Of a stretch of DNA of 64,000 nt, positions 6,784 to 15,080 are shown one piece after another (position 1 is the first letter of the stretch; every line of letters begins with the position of its first letter). A model generated the notes under the pieces. The model was given only the letters and a program-made list of their open reading frames with translations. It was not told where the DNA came from and did not search any database. The position numbers were made by a program, and so were the translations under genes. Source of the stretch: an uncultured Duncaniella sp. (GTDB lineage: Bacteria > Bacteroidota > Bacteroidia > Bacteroidales > Muribaculaceae); contig CAJUCI010000001.1 in NCBI GenBank assembly GCA_910584825.1, forward strand, positions 62,001 through 126,000. Reading direction: 5' to 3'.

Positions 6784-9777
6784 TTAGAGGGTCTTCTTAA
6801 CCTCGACCTCCTCGAATCCTTCGATGATGTCGCCCTCCACGATGTCGTTGTAACCGGCAATCGAGAGACCGCAGTCGTAGCCCGATGTAACCTCCTTGAC
6901 ATCATCCTTCATGCGCTTGAGCGAACCGAGGTCGCCTGTGTAGCGCACGATGCCGTCGCGGATAAGGCGCACCTTGCAGCCGCGCTTAATCTTACCCTCA
7001 CGCACGATGGCTCCGGCGATGGTGCCGACCTTGGAGATGTGGAATGTCTGGAGCACCTCGGCTGTACCTGTAATCTCCTCCTTGATTTCGGGGGCGAGCA
7101 TACCGGCCATAGCGTCCTTGACCTCCTCGATGGCCTGATAGATGACCGAGTAGAGACGTATCTCAACGCCGTCACGCTCGGCGGCACGGCGGGCGGCCTG
7201 TGAGGGACGCACCTGGAAGCCGATGATGATGGCGTCGGATGCGGCGGCAAGCGTCACATCGCTCTCGGAAATCGCACCCACGGCCTTGTGGAGCACGTTG
7301 ACCTTGACCTCCTCGGTCGAAAGTTTGATGAGCGAGTCGGAAAGTGCCTCGATTGAGCCGTCCACGTCGCCCTTGACGATGATGTTGAGCTCGTGGAAGT
7401 TGCCGATGGCGCGGCGGCGGCCAATCTCCTCGAGGGTGGTGCGCTTGGCGGTGCGCAGACCCAGCTCGCGCTGCAGCTGCAGACGCTTGCCGGCTATCTC
7501 GCGGGCCTCCTGCTCGGTCTCCATCACATTGAATGTGTCGCCGGCGGTAGGTGCGCCGTCCAGACCGAGGATAAGTGCAGGCTCGGCGGGGCCGGCCTCC
7601 TTGATGCGCTGGTTACGCTCGTTGAACATGGCCTTGACCTTGCCGAAGTGTGTACCGGCGAGTATCACGTCGCCCACATGGAGCGTGCCGTTCTGCACAA
7701 GCACTGTGGCCACGTAGCCGCGGCCCTTGTCAAGCGACGACTCGATAATCGAGCCTACGGCGCGGCGGTCGGGGTTGGCCTTGAGGTCGAGCATCTCGGC
7801 CTCGAGAAGCACCTTCTCCATAAGCTCGTCAACACCGATACCCTTCTTGGCCGATATGTCCTGGCTCTGATATTTTCCGCCCCACTCCTCGACAAGGTAG
7901 TTCATCTGGGCCAGCTCCTCCTTAATCTTGTCGGGGTTGGCTGCGGGCTTGTCTATCTTGTTGATTGCAAATACGATGGGCACACCGGCGGCCGATGCGT
8001 GGTTGATGGCCTCGATGGTCTGGGGCATCACGTTGTCGTCGGCGGCCACGATGATGATACAAAGGTCGGTCACCTTGGCACCACGGGCACGCATAGCAGT
8101 GAACGCCTCGTGGCCGGGGGTGTCGAGGAATGTGATGTGGCGTCCGTCGGCGAGCTTGACGTTGTAGGCACCGATGTGCTGTGTGATGCCGCCGGCCTCG
8201 CCCGCAATCACATTGGCGTTGCGGATATAGTCGAGGAGCGATGTCTTACCGTGGTCGACGTGACCCATGACGGTGACGATGGGTGGACGTGTGGTAAGCT
8301 CGTCCTCGGTGTCCTCCTCCTGCTGAATGGCGTCAGACACTTCGGCTGAGACGTATTCGGTGGTGAAGCCGAACTCCTCGGCCACGATATTGATGGTCTC
8401 GGCGTCGAGACGCTGGTTGATTGACACCATGACGCCGAGGTTCATACATGTAGCGATTACATTGTTGATGGGCACATCCATCATCACGGCAAGGTCGTTG
8501 GCGGTCACGAACTCCGTAATCTGGAGTACGCGGCTCTCGGCTTCGGCCTCGGCCGCAGCCTCGCTGGCGCGGTTGGCAAACGCCTCGCGCTTCTCCTTAC
8601 GCCACTTTGCGCCCTTCTTCTGTCCCTTGTCCTTGGAGGTGAGGCGTGCGAGGGTCTCGCGCACCTGCTTCTGTACGTCCTCCTCGTTGACTTCGGTGTG
8701 GACGGGACGCTTGTTGCGGTCCTTGCCACGGCCACGGTCATTGCCGCCACCGCCGTTGCCGCCGCGGTTGCCGCCCTGTCCGCCGCCACGGTTGCCGCCG
8801 TCGGCGGGCTGATTGCCGGCCTTTTCAATATCAATCTTTTCCTTGCCGCCGATGCGCTGACGCTTCTTGCGGTTGGCACCTGCGCCACCCTGGGCGTTAC
8901 CGGCGGCTCCGGGCTGGCCGTTGCGTCCGGCGTTGCGACGCTCCTCCTTGGTCTTCTTCTTGGGACGGGTCGACTGATTGAGGGCCGACAGGTCGATATG
9001 GCCTATCACCTTGGGTCCGGCCACCTGGGGCTCGGAGCTGTAGCGGAACACCTCAGGCTCGGCAGGAGCCTCGGCGGGTGCGGCATCAGCCTTGGGGGCC
9101 TCGGGCTTGACTTCAGCCTTGGGAGCCTCGGCTTTCGGAGCTTCGGGCTTGGCCTCGGCCTTAGGTGCGGCAGGGGTCTCGGCCTTTTTCTCAGCCTTGG
9201 GGGCTTCGGCCTTGGGAGCCTCAGGCTTCACTTCAACCTTCGGAGCCTCAGCCTTGGGGGCGGGCTTCACCTCGGGGGCGGGAGCGGGAGCCTCGGCCTT
9301 CTTTTCGGCCTTGGGGGCTTCGGGCTTCACCTCAACCTTCGGAGCCTCGGCTTTGGGAGCCTCAGGCTTGACCTCGGCCTTAGGCGCGGGAGCCGGCTTG
9401 GCGGCAGGCTCGGCCTTGGGTGCGGGTTTCTCGGCCTTGTCTCTTGACACAGCATTACCCTTAGAGTCAAGCTCTATCTTGCCCAGCACCTTAAATCCGA
9501 TGCTTGGGGTCGAGGCGGGAGCCTTCTCCTCCTTTGGAGCGGGAGCGGGGGCGGCAGCCTTCTCGAGCTCCTTGTCGTGGCGTATCTTTTCGATGCGCTC
9601 ACGCTCCTTGCGGTCAGGCTGGAAGGCCTCCACAAGTATATCATAAGCGGCTTCGTCGATGCGTGTGTTAGGGCTGGTGGCATCGATGGAGATGCCTTTC
9701 TTCTGCAGTTGCTCCACCACGGTGGGGATGGAGACGTTGAATTCCTTGGCGGCTTGACTTATTTTTATTCTCGGCAT
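6784..9777 (-). CDS. infB: Translation initiation factor IF-2
   Basis: IF-2 brings fMet-tRNA to the 30S subunit and drives subunit joining with GTP. The 997-aa protein begins with an IF2_N helical domain (MPRIKISQAAKEFNVS). It is followed by a long Ala/Pro/Lys/Glu repeat (about 95-240), a basic Gly/Asn/Arg-rich stretch (about 285-355), a second IF2_N-like region (about 415-465), the G domain and the C-terminal domains. GTPase motifs are GHVDHGKTS (about 503), DTPGHEAF (about 549) and NKID (about 605). It is the last gene of rimP-nusA-infB. Confidence 0.98.
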   Translation of the reverse strand: MPRIKISQAAKEFNVSIPTVVEQLQKKGISIDATSPNTRIDEAAYDILVEAFQPDRKERERIEKIRHDKELEKAAAPAPAPKEEKAPASTPSIGFKVLGKIELDSKGNAVSRDKAEKPAPKAEPAAKPAPAPKAEVKPEAPKAEAPKVEVKPEAPKAEKKAEAPAPAPEVKPAPKAEAPKVEVKPEAPKAEAPKAEKKAETPAAPKAEAKPEAPKAEAPKAEVKPEAPKADAAPAEAPAEPEVFRYSSEPQVAGPKVIGHIDLSALNQSTRPKKKTKEERRNAGRNGQPGAAGNAQGGAGANRKKRQRIGGKEKIDIEKAGNQPADGGNRGGGQGGNRGGNGGGGNDRGRGKDRNKRPVHTEVNEEDVQKQVRETLARLTSKDKGQKKGAKWRKEKREAFANRASEAAAEAEAESRVLQITEFVTANDLAVMMDVPINNVIATCMNLGVMVSINQRLDAETINIVAEEFGFTTEYVSAEVSDAIQQEEDTEDELTTRPPIVTVMGHVDHGKTSLLDYIRNANVIAGEAGGITQHIGAYNVKLADGRHITFLDTPGHEAFTAMRARGAKVTDLCIIIVAADDNVMPQTIEAINHASAAGVPIVFAINKIDKPAANPDKIKEELAQMNYLVEEWGGKYQSQDISAKKGIGVDELMEKVLLEAEMLDLKANPDRRAVGSIIESSLDKGRGYVATVLVQNGTLHVGDVILAGTHFGKVKAMFNERNQRIKEAGPAEPALILGLDGAPTAGDTFNVMETEQEAREIAGKRLQLQRELGLRTAKRTTLEEIGRRRAIGNFHELNIIVKGDVDGSIEALSDSLIKLSTEEVKVNVLHKAVGAISESDVTLAAASDAIIIGFQVRPSQAARRAAERDGVEIRLYSVIYQAIEEVKDAMAGMLAPEIKEEITGTAEVLQTFHISKVGTIAGAIVREGKIKRGCKVRLIRDGIVRYTGDLGSLKRMKDDVKEVTSGYDCGLSIAGYNDIVEGDIIEGFEEVEVKKTL

Positions 9778-9963
9778 ATAATGTTGTGAACGAAGCCTCA
9801 GAGCGAGGCTCTTATTGAGAGTGAGATTGGTTATTTTTCAGTTAATTCTATCGGGAGCGGTGAGGGCGGCAAGGCTTACAGGTCGTTTTATGGACGGTAT
9901 CTTAGAGATTGCGGAGCTAAACTTTAACCTCTAAACTATAAACTTTAACCTATAAACTCCCAA
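9778..9963. repeat. nusA-infB gap with 7-nt-like AAACTTTAACC repeats
   Basis: The 186-bp gap holds a degenerate repeat, roughly TAAACTTTAACCTC then TAAACTATAAACTTTAACC then TATAAACTCCC, at 9915-9960. It touches the nusA stop codon. The rest has no clear element. The gap is longer than expected inside an operon, and no Bacteroidetes -7 motif was found, so read-through from rimP is assumed. Confidence 0.4.
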
Positions 9964-11226
9964 CTACTCCTCGTCCTCAAACTCGGCCTTGAGTATGGCG
10001 ATGACATTGTCCACGGTGTCCTCCTCGAGGTCGGCCTGGTCAATGAGCATCTGGCGCGGAGTGTTGAGCACGTTCTTGGCGGTCACGCAGCCCATGTTCT
10101 TGAGGGCGTCGATAACCCAACCGTCGATTTCATCCTTGAACTCGTCGAGATAGATGTCCTCGTCGACCTGCTCGGGGGTGTCGCGGTATACGTCGATGGT
10201 GTAGCCTGTGAGCATCGAGGCGAGCTTGATGTTCATGCCTCCCTTGCCGATGGCAAGCGATACCTCTTCGGGGCGCAGGAACACCTCGGCCTTCTTGGCC
10301 TCCTCGTCAAGATGGATTGACGAAATCTTGGCGGGGCTGAGTGCGCGCTGGATGAAGAGCGAGGGGTTGGAAGTGTAGTTGATTACATCGATATTCTCGT
10401 TGTGAAGTTCACGCACGATGCCGTGGATACGCGAGCCTTTCACGCCCACGCATGCGCCCACGGGGTCGATGCGGTCGTCAAAGCTCTCGACGGCAATCTT
10501 GGCGCGCTCGCCGGGGATGCGGGCCACGGCCTTGATGTTGATGAGGCCGTCAAGTATCTCGGGCACCTCGCGCTCGAAGAGGCGGCGCAGGAACACGTCG
10601 CTGGTGCGCGATACGGTGATTTTGGGATTGTTGTTCTTATTGTCGACATTCGAGATTACCGCAAGCACGGTCTCGCCCTTACGGAAGAAATCGCCGGGAA
10701 TCGACTCGTTCTTGGGGAGGAGAAGCTCGTTCTTCTCGTCGTCCATGAGCAGAGTCTCGCGCGACCATGTCTGATACACTTCGCCCGACACAAGCTCACC
10801 CTCCATCTCCTTGAACTTGGCATAGATGGCCTCCTTCTGCAGGTCAAGAATCTTTGACTGGAGAGTCTGGCGGAGGTTAAGGATAGCGCGGCGGCCGAAG
10901 TCGGCAAAGAAAATCTCCTTGGTGTGCTCCTCGCCTATCTCCACGTCGGGGTCCTCGTCGGCGCGGGCGTCGCTGAGCGAAATCTGCAGGTTGGGATTGG
11001 TCACCTCGCCGTCGGGCACTACCTCAAGGTTCTGGAATATCTGCACGTCGCCCTTGTCGGGGTTCATGATCACGTCAAGGTTCTCGTCCGTGCCAAACAT
11101 CTTGGCCAGCACGTTTCTGAACGACTCCTCGAGCACGCTGATCATCGTGGTCTTGTCGATATTCTTAAGGTCTTTAAACTCGGCAAACCGCTCCACCATA
11201 TTTGGAGCTTCCTCTTTCTTGGCCAT
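9964..11226 (-). CDS. nusA: Transcription termination/antitermination protein NusA
   Basis: NusA binds RNA polymerase and nascent RNA and controls pausing, termination and antitermination. The 420-aa protein has the N-terminal polymerase-binding domain (about 1-130), an S1 domain (about 135-205, VSGEVYQTW...), two KH domains (about 230-350, with VGVKGSRIHGIVRELHNE and AIGKGGMNIKLA) and a short helix-hairpin tail (about 365-420). It lacks the long acidic repeats of E. coli NusA, as usual outside Proteobacteria. It lies between rimP and infB. Confidence 0.97.
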   Translation of the reverse strand: MAKKEEAPNMVERFAEFKDLKNIDKTTMISVLEESFRNVLAKMFGTDENLDVIMNPDKGDVQIFQNLEVVPDGEVTNPNLQISLSDARADEDPDVEIGEEHTKEIFFADFGRRAILNLRQTLQSKILDLQKEAIYAKFKEMEGELVSGEVYQTWSRETLLMDDEKNELLLPKNESIPGDFFRKGETVLAVISNVDNKNNNPKITVSRTSDVFLRRLFEREVPEILDGLINIKAVARIPGERAKIAVESFDDRIDPVGACVGVKGSRIHGIVRELHNENIDVINYTSNPSLFIQRALSPAKISSIHLDEEAKKAEVFLRPEEVSLAIGKGGMNIKLASMLTGYTIDVYRDTPEQVDEDIYLDEFKDEIDGWVIDALKNMGCVTAKNVLNTPRQMLIDQADLEEDTVDNVIAILKAEFEDEE

Positions 11227-11278
11227 AATATATTATAAAGTGTAGTTTTATTTTTATATTAAAAAAGTAACGTCACAT

Positions 11279-11752
11279 TTATTTGAAATCGAAATGATAG
11301 GTGACCTGCTTGCAGTCGGCCACGGCGAGCGTGAGCGGCTCGGCCACCATCACGGGACGCTTTGCCCCCGGCTCCTTGACCTTGCGGGTCACCTCGATGG
11401 TAAACTCCGCGCCGTCCTCGCTCACGGCAGTGAGCGTGCCCTTGAGTTTGCGGCCGTCGCGTGTGAGCACATCCACGTCATCGCCGAGATGCTTCTCATA
11501 CTGCTGGCGCACCTTGAAGGGGGCTGACAGCGACGCCGAACCCACCTCGAGCGAATAGTCCTCGACATCGCGGTCGAGGGCGTCGTTGAGCTTGCGGCTC
11601 ACCTCGGCACAAAAATCAAGGTCGACACCCGTGGGCGAGTCAATCTCAACCACGATGTCATTGTCGCCCGACACGGTCAGGTCCACGATATAAGCGTCGG
11701 TATTCTCGATAGCCTGCTCAACAAGAGCCTCAACTTTCTGCTTGTCAATCAT
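11279..11752 (-). CDS. rimP: Ribosome maturation factor RimP
   Basis: RimP assists 30S subunit assembly. The 157-aa form beginning MIDKQKVEALVEQ is chosen. A longer reading frame starts upstream, but its extra 43 codons cross the promoter at 11836-11843 and look like noise. The RimP N-terminal domain shows VVEIDSPTGVDLDFCAEVSRKLNDAL and YSLEVGSASLSAPFKVRQQYEKHLG, then a C-terminal SH3-like part with GTLTAV...FTIEV. It is the first gene of the rimP-nusA-infB operon. Confidence 0.93.
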   Translation of the reverse strand: MIDKQKVEALVEQAIENTDAYIVDLTVSGDNDIVVEIDSPTGVDLDFCAEVSRKLNDALDRDVEDYSLEVGSASLSAPFKVRQQYEKHLGDDVDVLTRDGRKLKGTLTAVSEDGAEFTIEVTRKVKEPGAKRPVMVAEPLTLAVADCKQVTYHFDFK

Positions 11753-11835
11753 AACGATATCATTAAAGTCAGCTAAGTCACAATACATAAAAGCGAGGAG
11801 GAAGCTCAATGGCCCCCTCCGTGACTTAGCAACTG

Positions 11836-11843
11836 CAAAGTTA
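11836..11843 (-). promoter_or_regulatory. Promoter -7 element for rimP-nusA-infB
   Basis: TAACTTTG on the minus strand matches the Bacteroidetes TAnnTTTG element and lies 84 nt upstream of the chosen rimP start. No good TTG was seen at the expected -33 position. Confidence 0.6.
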
Positions 11844-11989
11844 CTAATAATATATGTAAAAGCCCCGTTTGAGGCAGCCACGCGCCTTAATTTTTCAGTA
11901 TTTTTAACACAATTTCACTCATTTGACATCCATCCGATTGTCAAGAGGAATTTTGCGGGCTGAAATTTTAGATTTCCAATAAAAATTCC

Positions 11990-11997
11990 TACCTTTG
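11990..11997 (+). promoter_or_regulatory. Promoter -7 element for rplS
   Basis: TACCTTTG matches TAnnTTTG and lies 84 bp before the rplS ATG. The -33 TTG is not at the usual distance. The resulting leader contains a two-tier hairpin. Confidence 0.65.
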
Positions 11998-12007
11998 CAC
12001 CCTGAAT

Positions 12008-12048
12008 CCGCAATCTCTGGACGGGACAAGCAGCCCGCTACATTGCGG
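12008..12048 (+). promoter_or_regulatory. Candidate L19 leader hairpin
   Basis: In the rplS leader, CCGCAAT (12008-12014) pairs with ATTGCGG (12042-12048). Inside that stem CGGG (12022-12025) pairs with CCCG (12034-12037) around the 8-nt loop ACAAGCAG. The result is a stem with a large asymmetric internal loop about 10 nt after the promoter. It has no U-run, so it is not a terminator. Autogenous control by L19 is an inference. Confidence 0.5.
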
Positions 12049-12081
12049 CAATGTTAACATTTTTAATATACGTATAGAAAA

Positions 12082-12441
12082 ATGGACTTAATTAAAGTTG
12101 TCAACGAGGCATTCGCCACCGGCAAGCAGCACCCCGACTTCCAGCCGGGTGACACCATCACCGTAGCTTACCGCATCAAGGAAGGCAACAAGGAGCGTAT
12201 CCAGCAGTATCGCGGCGTAGTTATACGCATCTCAGGCGAGGGCGACAAGAAACGCTTCACAGTACGCAAAATCTCCGACAACATCGGCGTTGAGCGTATC
12301 TTCCCCCTTGAGTCACCCTTCATCGACTCAATCACAGTCAACAAGTATGGCAAGGTGCGTCGCGCCAAGCTCTACTACCTGCGCAACCTCACCGGCAAGA
12401 AGGCCCGCATCAAGGAGCGTCGCGTAGTGAAGAAAGACTAA
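12082..12441 (+). CDS. rplS: 50S ribosomal protein L19
   Basis: L19 sits at the 30S-50S interface. The 119-aa protein has the family core FQPGDTITVAYRIKEGNKER, the motif QYRGVVIRISG and a basic C-terminal half (VRRAKLYYLRNLTGKKARIKE). It is a single-gene unit with its own promoter, leader hairpin and strong terminator. Confidence 0.98.
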   Translation: MDLIKVVNEAFATGKQHPDFQPGDTITVAYRIKEGNKERIQQYRGVVIRISGEGDKKRFTVRKISDNIGVERIFPLESPFIDSITVNKYGKVRRAKLYYLRNLTGKKARIKERRVVKKD

Positions 12442-12498
12442 ACCAATCATCACGGACACCATCGCCCGATGGCAGCCCGAATGAAAGAAAGGACAAAA

Positions 12499-12536
12499 AT
12501 CCCCGGCATCGCCACAGCGCGAAGCCGGGGATTTTT
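12499..12536 (+). terminator. Intrinsic terminator after rplS
   Basis: ATCCCCGGC (12499-12507) pairs with GCCGGGGAT (12524-12532) and is followed by a T-run. This is a typical rho-independent terminator about 60 bp after the rplS stop. Confidence 0.9.
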
Positions 12537-12623
12537 GTATGGGACTATAAAAAAATTTTCACTAACTATCGAACAAATCCGCAACCTTACTCGTTCTTAC
12601 AATGAACGTCCGAACTATTGTTT

Positions 12624-13865
12624 ATGAAAGGGAAAGCAAGATTGTTAATGGTGTTAGCAGCGTTAAGTCCCCTGTGCCTTCAGGCTCGGGGGATTGCTGA
12701 CATTATAGAGGGCCTTAGTTCAGTGCCTGAATTTAACGCCACAGCCACTTACACCGTCACTCTTCCGAGCCGCGACGATGATGTGGTCTACCGTCTGCAA
12801 CTCAGCTCGGTGCCCACGCCGGCCGACACGCTATCGCCCTGCGCCTACCTGCTACGCTGGGAGCTGGACACGCCGTCAGGCCCTACCGAGGGGTGGACCT
12901 CCTACTTCAACGGCAATCTCTACCGCTATCGCGACCACCGTCTGCGCGAATATCACACGTCGTGGGACGCCATGCCGTTCTCTACGGCCGACCCGGCACT
13001 GTTTCACGCAGTGACAGCCGGGCAATCCCCCGCGCCCAAGACACCGCGCCGCCAGCCGGGCGTGCAAGAGTCTACCCAGTTTGTAGAACTTCTGCCGGCC
13101 TACATAGCCCGCGACCTGCGCAAGATGCTTGCCGACACGCTCTATACCGTGAGTGACCCTCAGGAGACGACATGTGACGGCACCCCCGCCCTGCGCGTCG
13201 ACGCCGTGATGGATGTACGCGGCGAGCGTGTGCGTGAACAGTCGATATGGCTCGACGCCTCCGACTACACCCCGCTGCGCATCGACATCGAGAGCAACCC
13301 CGCCTCCATCACCGAGCAGTCCATCTCAGTGCGCTATGCCAAGGCCGCCGACAAGCAGGGCACTCCGCTCAACGAGGAGTCGCTCATAGCATGCTATCCC
13401 GAGCATTTCGCAAAATACCGAGAGAGCAATTTCCGCATCGAGAATATCCGCGACACTCCCCTGCCCACATTCACCCTCCCCACCGCAACGGGGGAACGCT
13501 ACACGCATCAGAAGGGCGACAGCTTCCGCGCACCCACTATCGTGGCCCTCATCGACCCGACGACGGGATTCAGCAGCGAGCTTGTACGCGACCTGCGCGC
13601 GGCAGTCGACCAGTCGCCCGTCGAGGCCGACATCATTTGGGCGATGGTAACGACCAACCATGACCTGGCCGAGGAGACCACGGGGCAGATACGTCCGGGC
13701 GAGCATCTGCTCATCAACGCCCGCTCACTCGCACGCGACTGCGGCGCGGCCTCCTACCCGGTGGTAATACTCACGTCGTCAGACGCGATGGTGAAAAATG
13801 TCATACTCGGTTACAACACTGACCTGCCTACGGTTGTTCTACAATCGATAGCCCTGCTGAAATAG
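12624..13865 (+). CDS. Exported protein with LolA-like N-terminal part and thioredoxin-fold-like C-terminal part lacking CXXC
   Basis: Periplasmic protein of 413 aa with an N-terminal signal peptide. The ATG at 12624 is preferred over a TTG six bases upstream. Residues about 30-240 look like the LolA/LolB-type sheet seen in Bacteroidales proteins that measure outer-membrane lipids (EGWTSYFNGNLYRYRDH, QSIWLDASDYTPLRIDIES). Residues about 280-413 look like a thioredoxin/AhpC-type fold (TPLPTFTLPTATGE, PTIVALIDPTTGFSSELVRDL, YPVVILTSSDAMVKNVILGY). The CXXC site expected after the first strand is replaced by PTTGFSS, so redox activity is unlikely. It lies between rplS and tpx, 57 bp from tpx. Both domain readings come from sequence style and are not certain. 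Confidence 0.55.
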   Translation: MKGKARLLMVLAALSPLCLQARGIADIIEGLSSVPEFNATATYTVTLPSRDDDVVYRLQLSSVPTPADTLSPCAYLLRWELDTPSGPTEGWTSYFNGNLYRYRDHRLREYHTSWDAMPFSTADPALFHAVTAGQSPAPKTPRRQPGVQESTQFVELLPAYIARDLRKMLADTLYTVSDPQETTCDGTPALRVDAVMDVRGERVREQSIWLDASDYTPLRIDIESNPASITEQSISVRYAKAADKQGTPLNEESLIACYPEHFAKYRESNFRIENIRDTPLPTFTLPTATGERYTHQKGDSFRAPTIVALIDPTTGFSSELVRDLRAAVDQSPVEADIIWAMVTTNHDLAEETTGQIRPGEHLLINARSLARDCGAASYPVVILTSSDAMVKNVILGYNTDLPTVVLQSIALLK

Positions 13866-13922
13866 ACAAGACTGTCAACCCCTGTCCACTAAAAACATTT
13901 AACCAACTGATAAGAAACTATT

Positions 13923-14432
13923 ATGGAAACCGTATTCTTCAAAGGCCAGCCGTGCCATACATGCGGCACCGTGCCCGGCGTGGGCGAGACCGCACCCTGC
14001 TTTCACCTCTCCGGGCCTGACCTCTCGCAGGTGCTCTGCTCTGACTTCGCAGGCAAGCGCGTAGTGCTCAACGTATTCCCGAGCCTCGACACCGAGGTGT
14101 GCGCACGCTCGGTGCGACGCTTCAATGAGGAGGCCGCCAAGCTCAACGACGTGGCCGTAGTGTGCGTGTCGATGGACCTTCCCTTCGCAATGGGACGCTT
14201 CTGCACCCTCGAGGGCATCAAGAATGTAGTGTTCGGTTCAGCCTTCCGCTCACCGCTCTTCGGTCAGAAGTATGGCCTGCAGCTCGTTGACGGCCCTCTC
14301 GCCGGACTGCTCACCCGCGCCGTCCTCATCCTCGACGAGAACCGCCGCATCATCTTCCGCGACATCGTAAACGAAATCACCAACGAACCCGACTACGAAG
14401 CCGCACTCAAAGTGCTGAGAGGAGCTCTTTAG
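13923..14432 (+). CDS. tpx: Thiol peroxidase (atypical 2-Cys peroxiredoxin)
   Basis: Tpx reduces peroxides using thioredoxin. The 169-aa protein has the family signature NVFPSLDTEVCARSVRRFN with peroxidatic Cys60 and resolving Cys94 in GRFCTLEG, spaced as in known Tpx. An extra CHTC pair at residues 11-14 is not a standard Tpx feature. The stop codon TAG lies inside the first unit of the TATAGAG repeat that follows. Confidence 0.93.
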   Translation: METVFFKGQPCHTCGTVPGVGETAPCFHLSGPDLSQVLCSDFAGKRVVLNVFPSLDTEVCARSVRRFNEEAAKLNDVAVVCVSMDLPFAMGRFCTLEGIKNVVFGSAFRSPLFGQKYGLQLVDGPLAGLLTRAVLILDENRRIIFRDIVNEITNEPDYEAALKVLRGAL

Positions 14433-14588
14433 TATAGAGTATTCTTTTAGTATAGAGTATAAAGTATAGAGTATAGCGATTAGATTGGTTGCAACGGCGT
14501 GCTTGCCAATGCCCTCCAAATCTAATCGCTATACTCTATACTTTATACTCTATACTCTATACTAAAAGAACTTTATACTCTATACTTA
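14427..14588. repeat. TATAGAG-unit inverted repeat (7-mer family), copy 1
   Basis: Tandem 7-nt units (TATAGAG/TATAAAG) form two arms around a centre at about 14485-14520. The arm 14444-14484 (CTTTTAG, TATAGAG, TATAAAG, TATAGAG, TATAGCGATTAGA) is mirrored at 14521-14568. The right arm has exactly one more TATAGAG unit. Partial extra units lie on both outer sides. The tpx stop codon is inside the left outer unit. Confidence 0.8.
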
Positions 14589-14762
14589 GAAAGCTAATCG
14601 CTATTGGCTAAAAACGAATAGAAACGATTTATAGATAATTTGCGGTTATTAACTTTATTTATTTGCCTTGTTTTTATTCTTTCGGTGGACGTTATGAAGA
14701 TAGAGGCTGGTGAAAAGAAAAACTGACAGGGGCATTCCTTTTTTGCACCGCATATCTATATA

Positions 14763-14802
14763 GGTTTGGTTCGGTTTATATATTTATATATAGAACCAAA
14801 CC
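14763..14802. other. AT-rich hairpin upstream of PAP2 gene
   Basis: GGTTTGGTTC (14763-14772) pairs perfectly with GAACCAAACC (14793-14802) around an AT-rich 20-nt loop. It lies just before the PAP2 promoter. It could be a protein-binding palindrome or a terminator for upstream read-through. Confidence 0.5.
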
Positions 14803-14824
14803 AAACTTATTTTTGCCCAACCTA

Positions 14825-14855
14825 TTGACTTGCAACACAAAAAGTCGTAACTTTG
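14825..14855 (+). promoter_or_regulatory. Promoter for PAP2 gene
   Basis: TTG (14825-14827), 20 bp, TAACTTTG (14848-14855): a full match to the Bacteroidetes promoter. Transcription would start near 14862, about 220 nt before the PAP2 start. Confidence 0.75.
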
Positions 14856-14861
14856 CAGTTG

Positions 14862-15080
14862 AAAATAACGGAAGCAGAGGCTTCTGATAACATAATTAAT
14901 AGCGTTTGCTATTTGTTCCAATCAGAATGAAACGTCGGAAATTTCATTGTGTTATGAATGAGGAACAAGTCGCGAACGTCCGTGCATTGCATGGGCGTGG
15001 CTTGCCGTTCATAACACCAATCCGACGGGTGCATTCTGGGCAGTCATTGTCCATGCTTTTGCATTCGTCGAATTTGATTT
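14862..15080 (+). other. Long leader of the PAP2 gene; contains a weak ORF
   Basis: About 220 nt separate the predicted start of transcription from the PAP2 ATG. An open frame from 14927 (MKRRKFHCVMNEEQ...) runs through to 15202, overlapping the PAP2 gene in another frame. I recognise no family in it. It may be a translated leader, a remnant of a broken gene, or chance. Confidence 0.3.

Noticed and set aside
8698..9646. Long open frames antisense to infB (Gly/Leu-rich and Ala/Ser-rich)
   Set aside because: They mirror the Ala/Pro/Lys/Glu repeat of IF-2 on the other strand; composition explains them.
11753..11881. Extended RimP start
   Set aside because: The promoter at 11836-11843 lies inside the extension, and the family begins at MIDKQKVE.
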